A program made the position numbers and the translations under genes. A DNA stretch of 32,067 nucleotides from Bacteroidales bacterium (lineage in GTDB: Bacteria > Bacteroidota > Bacteroidia > Bacteroidales > FEN-979). The stretch spans positions 1-32,067 of the forward strand of contig JANXZO010000041.1 in the NCBI GenBank assembly GCA_025355465.1, given 5' to 3'. The stretch's first letter is position 1. Every line of letters begins with the position of its first letter. Below the pieces are notes generated by a model. That model saw nothing but the letters and a program-made list of their open reading frames with translations. It was not told the DNA's origin and did no database searches. Below, one piece after another: positions 22,582 to 29,344 of the stretch.

Positions 22582-24402
22582 ATGCCAGGAATTTCAAATA
22601 GCGGGATGGGTGATAAATCCAGAAGTTTGATCAGAGATACCCGGTTCAGAACCATTCTCTGGTTTCTGCTTATTTTCACTTCACTGGCCACCGTGTCGGT
22701 TTTGATACATCGCCAGGATGGCCGGTTTAACTGGTACAGCACCATCTTTTCAGACAAAGCCGGGTATTACATATACCTGCCAGCAACTCTTTTTTTTGAT
22801 TTTAATCCAGACAAATGTCCAGTGCGGATGGATGAAAAAACGGGATATGGTTTTTATCTTGACTATAGCAAACACAAGATCCAGACACAATATTTCTATG
22901 GTGTATCCTTCATGTTGTCCCCGTTTTTCATGGCCGCTCACGGGATCTCAAAAATCTATGGTATCGACGAGGAGGGCGGATTTTCGCAGCTTTACCATGA
23001 TGCAGCCGATGTTGCAGGTGTTTTTTACCTTACGCTTGGACTTTTCTTTTTGTTCTATTTTTTGAAGTTCTATTTTCGACGGCCAACGATTTTTGTTATC
23101 CTGACCATTATTTTTCTTGGAACCAATCTGTTTGATTATGGTTTGTCGGACACGCTGATGTCGCATGTGTATTCTTTTGCTGCCATTTCAATATTCCTCT
23201 GTTTCATGAGGCTTTTTCTCAGCAACAATTCATCCTATCTTGTCTTTCTGATCATGTGTCTTTCATTTGCAATCCTGACAGTGGTTCGTCCAACCAATGT
23301 GCTTATCGGACTGGCTTATCTTTTCTGGGATTTGAAATCATGGAAAGAGATACCAGAAAGACTGAAGAGATTCTTTGTCCCAAGGTACATCCTTGTGTTT
23401 CTTCTGATTATGATCCTTTTTATTATCCCTCAACTCGTTTATTTCAAGTATCTAAATGGTAGTTATTTCACGGTTGTTTATGGCTCAGGATTCACAAACT
23501 GGGCGCATCCGCTGTTTGCGGAGGTGTTGTTTTCACCACTGAATGGCCTGTTCCTCTTTAATCCGGTACTCTTGTTTTTCGTTGCCGGTGTGATGATCAT
23601 GATTGCGGGTCGTATGCCGAACGGCTGGTTTATACTCGGGATTTTTCTTACCGTTACCTATTTGGCCGCCGCTTATTCATACTGGTATTATGGTTGCTCC
23701 TCAGGGCACAGGGCTTACGTTGAATTCTACCCGCTCTTTGCAATTGCCGTTGGTGTTTTTTTTGAACGCATCAGGCTTCTTAGGAACCTGTTCATTCGCA
23801 CCGCCATATACCTCTGTATCCTGGTTACAGTCTATTTCAACCTTAGGATGAGTATTGCTGTAATGACCCATTCCGTTGAGAAGTGTTTCACCGGTTCAAC
23901 ATGGGACTGGGACCACTATATTACAAATCTCGACCTGGCAGGTATCTGGAAGCCATCAAAATTGCCGCAGTCATTTACCAATGATTTTGAGAACGGTGAA
24001 ATATTTCGTGGCTATCTGATCACCTACGATTTATTTCATTCGCGGGGACGAAGCATGAAATTTGATACAACAAAGCCTGCGGATTGTCATTATCGGAAGA
24101 AATTCAATGAATTCAGGGATTTTCAGCCCGCGATGGCGAAAACCTCGGTTTGGTGCTGGAGTGCGGACAGCCTGAAGACCTACGCCATGCTGGTATGCAG
24201 TATAGAAAAGGACGGAAAATCAATTGTCTGGCAGTCTGTTCCCATTGATCAGAAAACCAGAACAGCACGCACCTGGTTTAAGGTAAGTACTGATTTTAAA
24301 ATCCCGCCTGTCTCCGACGGTGAAACACTTCTTCAGTTCTATGTGTGGAATCCTGCCAAAAAAGTTTTCTATCTGGATGATTTTAAAATAATCTTTGAGT
24401 AA
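22582..24402 (+). CDS. Polytopic GT-C-like glycosyltransferase with C-terminal jelly-roll-like domain (paralogue)
   Basis: 606 residues. One helix lies at about 25-43, then a first loop with SDKAGYYIYLPATLFFD, where the Asp is placed like the catalytic acid of GT-C enzymes. About nine more helices follow to residue 430. Shared landmarks with the preceding gene are FSPLNGLFLFNPVLLFF and YGCSSGHRAYVEFYPLFAIA. Residues about 455-606 form a soluble domain (SFTNDFENGEIFRGYLITYD, RSMKFDTTKP, FYVWNPAKKVFYLDDFKIIF) matching the tail of the neighbour in layout and in its closing YLDDFK strand. The tandem pair with a downstream GT2 enzyme suggests transfer of sugars to an envelope acceptor. The acceptor and donor are unknown. 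Confidence 0.72.
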   Translation: MPGISNSGMGDKSRSLIRDTRFRTILWFLLIFTSLATVSVLIHRQDGRFNWYSTIFSDKAGYYIYLPATLFFDFNPDKCPVRMDEKTGYGFYLDYSKHKIQTQYFYGVSFMLSPFFMAAHGISKIYGIDEEGGFSQLYHDAADVAGVFYLTLGLFFLFYFLKFYFRRPTIFVILTIIFLGTNLFDYGLSDTLMSHVYSFAAISIFLCFMRLFLSNNSSYLVFLIMCLSFAILTVVRPTNVLIGLAYLFWDLKSWKEIPERLKRFFVPRYILVFLLIMILFIIPQLVYFKYLNGSYFTVVYGSGFTNWAHPLFAEVLFSPLNGLFLFNPVLLFFVAGVMIMIAGRMPNGWFILGIFLTVTYLAAAYSYWYYGCSSGHRAYVEFYPLFAIAVGVFFERIRLLRNLFIRTAIYLCILVTVYFNLRMSIAVMTHSVEKCFTGSTWDWDHYITNLDLAGIWKPSKLPQSFTNDFENGEIFRGYLITYDLFHSRGRSMKFDTTKPADCHYRKKFNEFRDFQPAMAKTSVWCWSADSLKTYAMLVCSIEKDGKSIVWQSVPIDQKTRTARTWFKVSTDFKIPPVSDGETLLQFYVWNPAKKVFYLDDFKIIFE

Positions 24403-24446
24403 TCTTTCAAATGTATCGTTATCCTTTACGGTTCGGCAGGAAATCC

Positions 24447-24454
24447 TAATTTTG
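24447..24454 (+). promoter_or_regulatory. Possible -7 box before the GT2 gene
   Basis: TAATTTTG matches TAnnTTTG and lies 22 bp before the ATG at 24477, in the 74-bp gap after the GT-C gene. No TTG was found at -33, so it may be a secondary promoter. Confidence 0.4.
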
Positions 24455-24476
24455 CAGCTACCTACACTTTTGAATA

Positions 24477-25232
24477 ATGTTGTTGAATAAAAAGATCGTT
24501 GTTGTATTACCTGCATACAATGCTGCCAAAACCCTGGAGGATACCTACCGTGAGATTCCCCTGAATATCGTGGATGAGGTTTTGATGGTAGATGATGCAA
24601 GCTGTGATAATACGGTAGAAGTGGCCCGGTCGCTTGGGATACGCACCATCATCAGGCACGAGAAAAACCTGGGGTATGGTGGTAATCAGAAATCCTGTTA
24701 CGATGCGGCATTGATGCTGGAGGCAGATATCGTCATCATGCTGCATCCCGATTATCAGTACACGCCTAAACTGATCCCGGCAATGGCACATCTTATCGCG
24801 GTTGGTTTATACGAAGTAGTCCTCGGGTCAAGAATCCTTGGGGGTGGTGCGCGGAAGGGAGGAATGCCCCTGTACAAATACATCGCTAATCGTTTGCTCA
24901 CACTGTCACAGAATATCCTGCTTGGAGAGAAGCTTTCGGAGTACCATACCGGTTACCGTGCCTTTTCAGGAAAAGTATTGAGAAGCATAAACTATCACGC
25001 CAATTCGAACGACTTTGTTTTTGACAATCAGATGCTGGCCCAGATATTTTATCAGAACTACGAAATTGCCGAAATCACTTGTCCTACAAAATATTTTAAG
25101 GATGCCTCCTCAATTAACTTCAGCAGAAGTGCGAAATATGGGCTGGGGGTTATTAAAACTTCATTAGTTTACGCAATGCAGCGTTCTGGACTTGTCAAAT
25201 CCCGGCTTTTTGAACCTCCCGCCAAAGTTTAG
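24477..25232 (+). CDS. Glycosyltransferase family 2 (polyprenyl-phosphate sugar synthase-like)
   Basis: 251 residues, a GT-A fold. VVVLPAYNAAKTL at the N-terminus is the nucleotide-binding start, VDDASCDNT carries Asp39/Asp40, and HEKNLGYGGNQKSCYDAAL and IVIMLHPDYQYTPKLIPAMA (metal-binding Asp92 region) are typical of DPM1/ArnC-like GT2 enzymes. LGEKLSEYHTGYRAFSGKVL is the conserved acceptor-side motif. It lacks the two C-terminal transmembrane helices of ArnC-type proteins. A natural reading is that it loads a sugar on a lipid phosphate used by the GT-C proteins encoded just upstream, but this is inferred from gene order. The stop overlaps the end of the convergent gene by 4 bp. Confidence 0.88.
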   Translation: MLLNKKIVVVLPAYNAAKTLEDTYREIPLNIVDEVLMVDDASCDNTVEVARSLGIRTIIRHEKNLGYGGNQKSCYDAALMLEADIVIMLHPDYQYTPKLIPAMAHLIAVGLYEVVLGSRILGGGARKGGMPLYKYIANRLLTLSQNILLGEKLSEYHTGYRAFSGKVLRSINYHANSNDFVFDNQMLAQIFYQNYEIAEITCPTKYFKDASSINFSRSAKYGLGVIKTSLVYAMQRSGLVKSRLFEPPAKV

Positions 25233-26620
25233 AATTTAATCACCTCGCCAAACACAGGCAGTAGTGCGTCGATCCCATAACGTTCTTTGATAATTTTGGC
25301 CAGGGGAATCCTGGACCGGTCCTCTCCATGCGTCAGCACAACTTTCGGACGTGCGGATGATAGTGCATCAAACCACCGCAGTAAATCGCTCTGACCAGCA
25401 TGGGCACTGAATCCTCCCAGCTTATGTATTTGTGCGTTTACTGCGATCCGTTCGCCCCATATCGTCACCCAGGATGCTCCGTCTACAAGCCTTCTGCCCA
25501 GTGTTCCTTCGGCCTGATAGCCTACAATTAATACAGAAGTTTCGGAACGCCATAAATTGTGACGTAAATGATGCTGGATCCGTCCGGCGTTGCACATGCC
25601 CGACCCTGCAATGATCATGCATGGCCCGGGTACATCGTTGAGTTTCTTTGACTCGTCGGGTGTAACCGTAGGGTGAATATAGTTTCCATATTTTAGCAGT
25701 TCGCCTTTTTTTACGAATTCCTTCATCTCCTCATCGAAAAGTTCCGGATGACTCATATATATTCGGGTTGCCTCGATGGCCATCGGGCTGTCTATATAGA
25801 TGGGAAATGGGGGTAAGTCTCCTTTGCTGAATGCCTGTTCAAGGTAGTACAGCATATCCTGGGTACGTCCGATAGCGAAAGAGGGAACCAGGATTTTGCC
25901 CTTGGTCAGCAATGCCTGTTTTATGATTGAATCCATTTCACTGAGTGTTTCTGCCAGGGGCTTGTGATCACGATCCCCGTAAGTGGATTCCATAAAAACA
26001 ATATCGGCTGATGAAAATGGTTCGGCATCCCTTACAATGGCCATTCCATAGGGTCCCAGGTCTCCGGAAAAGACGATCACCTTTTTATACCCCTTCTCCT
26101 CCGCAGTCACCCTGAGTGTACCACTGCCAATAATGTGTCCAGCCTCATCAACCATCACCGAGATCCCATTTGCGACCTGGCACTCTTCATGGTAAGGTAA
26201 AGGCCGCATCAGGGCAATTGCCTTTTCAACCTCTTTTTCGCTGAACACAGGTTCCATCGGGCGCTTTCCGTTGCGCTTAAGCCGGCGGTTAAGTTTTTCC
26301 AGATCATTGAGTTGTACTTTCAACGAATCCCTTAAAACGAGAGCTGCAACATCAATAGTGGCGGGCGTTGCGAATATCGGACCGTTGTAACCCTCTTTAA
26401 CCGCCAGGGGCAATCGGCCGCAATGATCGAGGTGTGCATGGGTGAGCAGAATGGCATCAAGTGTCGCATAGCTAACCGGAGGGGCTTTTCTGTTTTTTTG
26501 TTCAGCGTCCTTGGAACCCTGAAATACACCACAGTCAATGAGTACAGCAGCCTGTCGGGTTTTTAGGTAGTAGGCAGTTCCGGTAACATTACCAGCTGCA
26601 CCGTATAGTGTTATGTTCAT
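25229..26620 (-). CDS. MBL-fold RNA-processing-like hydrolase (beta-CASP / RNA specificity domain)
   Basis: 463 residues from ATG 26620; a TTG start at 26641 would add seven residues. A metallo-beta-lactamase fold begins ITLYGAAGNVTGTAYYL, and the zinc motif is LLTHAHLDHCGRLP (HxHxDH). Further metal ligands are in DEAGHIIGSG and FSGDLG. A beta-CASP domain follows (SFAIGRTQDMLYYLEQ, PIYIDSPMAIEATRIY) and an RNA-specificity motif near the C-terminus (GSGMCNAGRIQHHLRHNLW, GGFSAHAGQ, THGE). This is the layout of CPSF73/RNase J-like bacterial exonuclease family members; the exact substrate is not known. It ends convergently with the GT2 gene, overlapping by 4 bp. It is 43 bp downstream of a histidine kinase gene on the same strand. 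Confidence 0.93.
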   Translation of the reverse strand: MNITLYGAAGNVTGTAYYLKTRQAAVLIDCGVFQGSKDAEQKNRKAPPVSYATLDAILLTHAHLDHCGRLPLAVKEGYNGPIFATPATIDVAALVLRDSLKVQLNDLEKLNRRLKRNGKRPMEPVFSEKEVEKAIALMRPLPYHEECQVANGISVMVDEAGHIIGSGTLRVTAEEKGYKKVIVFSGDLGPYGMAIVRDAEPFSSADIVFMESTYGDRDHKPLAETLSEMDSIIKQALLTKGKILVPSFAIGRTQDMLYYLEQAFSKGDLPPFPIYIDSPMAIEATRIYMSHPELFDEEMKEFVKKGELLKYGNYIHPTVTPDESKKLNDVPGPCMIIAGSGMCNAGRIQHHLRHNLWRSETSVLIVGYQAEGTLGRRLVDGASWVTIWGERIAVNAQIHKLGGFSAHAGQSDLLRWFDALSSARPKVVLTHGEDRSRIPLAKIIKERYGIDALLPVFGEVIKF

Positions 26621-26663
26621 AGTGAGAGGGTGAATATTCAATGGCTAAGATACAGCAAAATGT

Positions 26664-27833
26664 TTAGTTGTTTGTGAATGTCAGCCTTACCGTTGCACCT
26701 TTAACAGGGTTGTTGAAAATTTCAATAAGGCCTTGATGAGCGTCCATGATAAGTTTTACAAGGGCAAGCCCCAGTCCGGCATTTTGATCAACATGCTGTT
26801 GCCCAAGGGCAAACGGCTGGAAAAGGGTACTTAATGCCAATCGTGAAAAACCCTGTCCTTCATCAATACATTCTACGATCACTTTTCCCTGCATTTCATG
26901 GGTTTGCAAGGTGATTGAAGTGTCTGAATCCGAGTAATTTACTGCGTTTTCAAGGACCGCCGTAAAGCATGAATGCAGCAGTTTCGAATTGCCGGGTATA
27001 TAAATATTTAAGGCATCACCCTCGACTCCGATCTGAATATTTTTGGCCAGTATCACATCTTTCAGTCCTGTTTTCGCTGAAGTAATAATCTTATTTACCT
27101 GCACGGAATCTTTCCCGATCGGTTTGTTACTGGTCCTTAATTCGGTGATCTGAAGGACAACCATCAGGAATTTTTCCAACCGCAACGAGGCAATGTCAAG
27201 ATAATGAACCAGTTCAAAAATTTTTGTTGATTTTAATTCACTTTTCAGAATATCCGTAAAGCCAAGAATGGCATTCAGCGGTGTTCTGATTTCATGATTG
27301 ATCATCCGCATAAATTCATTCTTCGCCACATCAAGGGCCTTTAACTCAGCATTTGCTTTTTCGAGTTGGGCATTTGAATCTGTCAGTGCTGCCGTACGTT
27401 CTTCAACTTTTTCCTCCAACCACCTGTTGGCCTCTTTTTGTTGTTCCCGCAAACGTTTTAACTGGGCATGCGTTTTAACCCTGGCCAGTAATTCATCAAT
27501 CCTGAAAGGTTTTGTGATATAATCAAAACCTCCGGCTCCAAAAGCCCTGGTAATGCTCTCGGATTCTGTTTTAGCAGTAAGAAAAATTATTGGCAGGTCT
27601 TCATTTCGCCTTTCTGCCTTAATCCTGACGCAGGTCTCAAAGCCATCCAATTCAGGCATCATGATGTCGAGTAAAACAACATCGTAATTTCCTAAAGCAA
27701 TTAATTTCAGTGCTTCGGCACCAGATAAAGCATAGTCAACAACGAAATTATCAGAGGACATGAGTGCTGACAATACCCTTAGATTTTTGGGGTTGTCATC
27801 AACGGCAAGAATTTTATATGCATCAGTATCCAT
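26664..27833 (-). CDS. Soluble receiver-histidine kinase
   Basis: 389 residues with no transmembrane segment. An N-terminal receiver domain (1-122) has D12/D13, phospho-acceptor Asp56 in LLDIMMPELDG, and Lys108 in YITKPF. A coiled coil covers about 125-170. HisKA follows, with phospho-accepting His180 in MINHEIRTPLNAILGF, then HATPase_c with ENAVNYSDSD (N box), DEGQGFSRLAL (G1) and GLGLALVKL (G2). The receiver precedes the kinase, so it is likely controlled by an upstream kinase or phosphotransfer protein and is not a direct sensor. No output regulator gene is adjacent. A short open frame running out at its start codon may be the tail of a lost partner gene. Confidence 0.92.
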   Translation of the reverse strand: MDTDAYKILAVDDNPKNLRVLSALMSSDNFVVDYALSGAEALKLIALGNYDVVLLDIMMPELDGFETCVRIKAERRNEDLPIIFLTAKTESESITRAFGAGGFDYITKPFRIDELLARVKTHAQLKRLREQQKEANRWLEEKVEERTAALTDSNAQLEKANAELKALDVAKNEFMRMINHEIRTPLNAILGFTDILKSELKSTKIFELVHYLDIASLRLEKFLMVVLQITELRTSNKPIGKDSVQVNKIITSAKTGLKDVILAKNIQIGVEGDALNIYIPGNSKLLHSCFTAVLENAVNYSDSDTSITLQTHEMQGKVIVECIDEGQGFSRLALSTLFQPFALGQQHVDQNAGLGLALVKLIMDAHQGLIEIFNNPVKGATVRLTFTNN

Positions 27834-27941
27834 CAGCAGGAATTTTTGAATCCAAATCGCAGATGTGATTGAAGCCCCGGTAACCGCTGTTGTCTGCCTC
27901 AGCCAAAAGTTCTGTATCGAGAGCTGCGATGGGGCCGGAAA
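27823..27941 (-). other. Possible 3' remnant of a lost gene upstream of the kinase
   Basis: On the minus strand an open frame runs for about 39 codons, as SGPIAALDTELLAEADNS, then GYRGFNHICDLD and SKIPADGY, before a TGA. The stop overlaps the kinase start codon region (ATGGATACTGA) as in tightly coupled operons. No start codon suits it, since its upstream part falls inside the 27942 gene. It may be chance. Confidence 0.25.
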
Positions 27942-28901
27942 TTATTTTTGTATGACAATCTTTCTGAAATAGCAGCCTTCTATGGTTTTTGCTTTCACAA
28001 CATAAATGCCTTCGGGCAGATTTATGGATGATAGTCTGATCACCGCATTTTCAGTACCTGTGAAGGTGTTCGAATAGACTTCAGTGCCGGTTATACTGGA
28101 AATCGTAAGAATGGTCTTCCCTGCTGTGCCAATTTTATTAAGGTTGACATTAATATAATCTTTTGCAGGATTTGGATAGACTCCCAGCGTTTCAGGGTTA
28201 TTTTCTCCGGTTCCGAAAACATAGCTCTGCAGGTCAATGTATTTCTGCTTAATCGTATTGCTGTCAAGCGAATAATTGTAAAAATTCAACATGGCAACAG
28301 CCCCAGAACTTGCTTCATTTGGCACCATCAGGTCATCCTGAAAAAAATTGAGGAGGTTATCTGCACTTAATAATCCTTCGTTGTCGAGGTCATTGAATTC
28401 GACCTCTACCTTTGCATCGGTGTATATTTTCAGCGCCTTGGAAGCACCGTCGCGTGTTATCACATAATACGTATATTCCCCGGCAACAACGGGGGCCTCC
28501 CCGCTGTACACATAATTATAAAAGTTAAGTTGTCCGTTATAAACATACGCTCCCTTGTCTGTCGTACGGTTTTTCCAGTCAACCACACGTTTCCAGCTTG
28601 AGAGGTTGTCGAAGACAAAGTAAAGCTCGATCGTATATGTTTCACCGATGAAATTTCCGGCATTGGTATTATTAAATTGGAATCCGGAATTTTTTTCGAA
28701 TCGGTATACCGTTTTGGTCTTGCCACTGATTTCATTCAGGGTGTCCAGAACAAATATTCCGGCATTGCCCAATGTTGTCAGTGCCGGTCCGGTACCGCCA
28801 GTTTCAGTGAGGACGTTATTGAAATTGTAACGCAAAACATTTTGCGCATTTACAATGACGAAAGGAAAGAAAAGCACCAGAAGCAGGGTAAATTTTTTCA
28901 T
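27942..28901 (-). CDS. LamG-like secreted protein with T9SS sorting domain
   Basis: 319 residues with a signal peptide (about 1-20, ending VIVNAQ). Residues about 22-225 form a LamG/concanavalin-like sandwich: YRFEKNSGFQFNNTNAGNF, GETYTIELYFVFDNLSSWKR, GEYTYYVITRDGASKALKIY, SGAVAMLNFYNYSLDSNTIK. The C-terminal 80 residues are a T9SS type A sorting domain (VYPNPAKDYINVNLNKIG, LPEGIYVVKAKT, FRKIVIQK). It is thus predicted to be secreted through T9SS and anchored or released at the surface. The ligand is unknown; LamG-like modules bind glycans or proteins. A near-perfect promoter lies upstream. Confidence 0.88.
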   Translation of the reverse strand: MKKFTLLLVLFFPFVIVNAQNVLRYNFNNVLTETGGTGPALTTLGNAGIFVLDTLNEISGKTKTVYRFEKNSGFQFNNTNAGNFIGETYTIELYFVFDNLSSWKRVVDWKNRTTDKGAYVYNGQLNFYNYVYSGEAPVVAGEYTYYVITRDGASKALKIYTDAKVEVEFNDLDNEGLLSADNLLNFFQDDLMVPNEASSGAVAMLNFYNYSLDSNTIKQKYIDLQSYVFGTGENNPETLGVYPNPAKDYINVNLNKIGTAGKTILTISSITGTEVYSNTFTGTENAVIRLSSINLPEGIYVVKAKTIEGCYFRKIVIQK

Positions 28902-28947
28902 GGCTTTATGGTTAGAATGTGAATATTAGGTTTAAGTTAATAATGAG

Positions 28948-28978
28948 CAAATATAAGAAACCCGGAGGCTAATACAAA
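28948..28978 (-). promoter_or_regulatory. Consensus promoter of the LamG-like gene
   Basis: Minus strand: TTTG (28978-28975), a 19-bp spacer, then TATATTTG (28955-28948). Both elements match the Bacteroidota consensus exactly. The ATG at 28901 is 46 bp downstream. Confidence 0.8.
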
Positions 28979-29054
28979 CCGGAAAGAGGGTATCTGTTTT
29001 AAGTTTCAACTCCTTCTTCGGAGCTTATGGGTGTCGGAGAGGATAGATGAAAAT

Positions 29055-29084
29055 AGTAAAACCGCCAAGAGTGGCGGTTTTACT
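29055..29084 (-). terminator. Rho-independent terminator of tRNA-Val
   Basis: A perfect 13-bp inverted repeat (AGTAAAACCGCCA with TGGCGGTTTTACT) and a 4-base loop lie 31 bp downstream of the tRNA on the minus strand, followed by ATTTTCAT. Because the stem ends in T/A runs on both sides it could act in either direction. Confidence 0.75.
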
Positions 29085-29115
29085 TGCTTTCCGTTGATTA
29101 TCAGGAAATGTTCTG

Positions 29116-29190
29116 TGGGATTTGAGGGATTCGAACCCACGACCCCCGCCCTGTCAAGGCGATGCTCTAAACCAACTGAGCTAAAATCCC
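29116..29190 (-). tRNA. tRNA-Val (anticodon GAC)
   Basis: 75 bases read on the minus strand. The acceptor stem is GGGATTT/AAATCCC with discriminator A, and CCA is not encoded. The D-arm has TAGCTCAGTTGG, and the T-arm has the canonical GGTTCGAATCC. The anticodon loop is TTGACAG on a 5-bp stem TCGCC/GGCGG (outer pair U-G), giving anticodon GAC, which reads valine GUC/GUU codons. It stands alone, with a TATCTTTG box just upstream and a hairpin terminator downstream. Confidence 0.95.
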
Positions 29191-29202
29191 GAATTGCAGG
29201 TG

Positions 29203-29210
29203 CAAAGATA
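29203..29210 (-). promoter_or_regulatory. -7 box for tRNA-Val
   Basis: On the minus strand TATCTTTG exactly matches TAnnTTTG and ends 12 bases before the mature tRNA 5' end. No clear -33 TTG is seen. Confidence 0.55.
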
Positions 29211-29299
29211 GAAAATCTTTTTAATTCCCTATTCCACTTAACTTGGCGAGGGTTTCCTGGTATACATCGAAAAAACCAACCTGCTTTCGCATAATTTTC

Positions 29300-29307
29300 T
29301 ACTTTTG
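29300..29307 (+). promoter_or_regulatory. -7 box for the DPP-IV gene
   Basis: TACTTTTG matches TAnnTTTG, 37 bp before the ATG at 29345. No TTG at the usual -33 distance. Confidence 0.45.
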
Positions 29308-29344
29308 ATGCGCAAATTTAATCGTTAATTAAACAGGCAGTCCT

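Noticed and set aside
29031-29294. An 87-residue plus-strand open frame
   Set aside because: It runs through the tRNA-Val gene and its terminator on the opposite strand; its peptide is the antisense of the tRNA.
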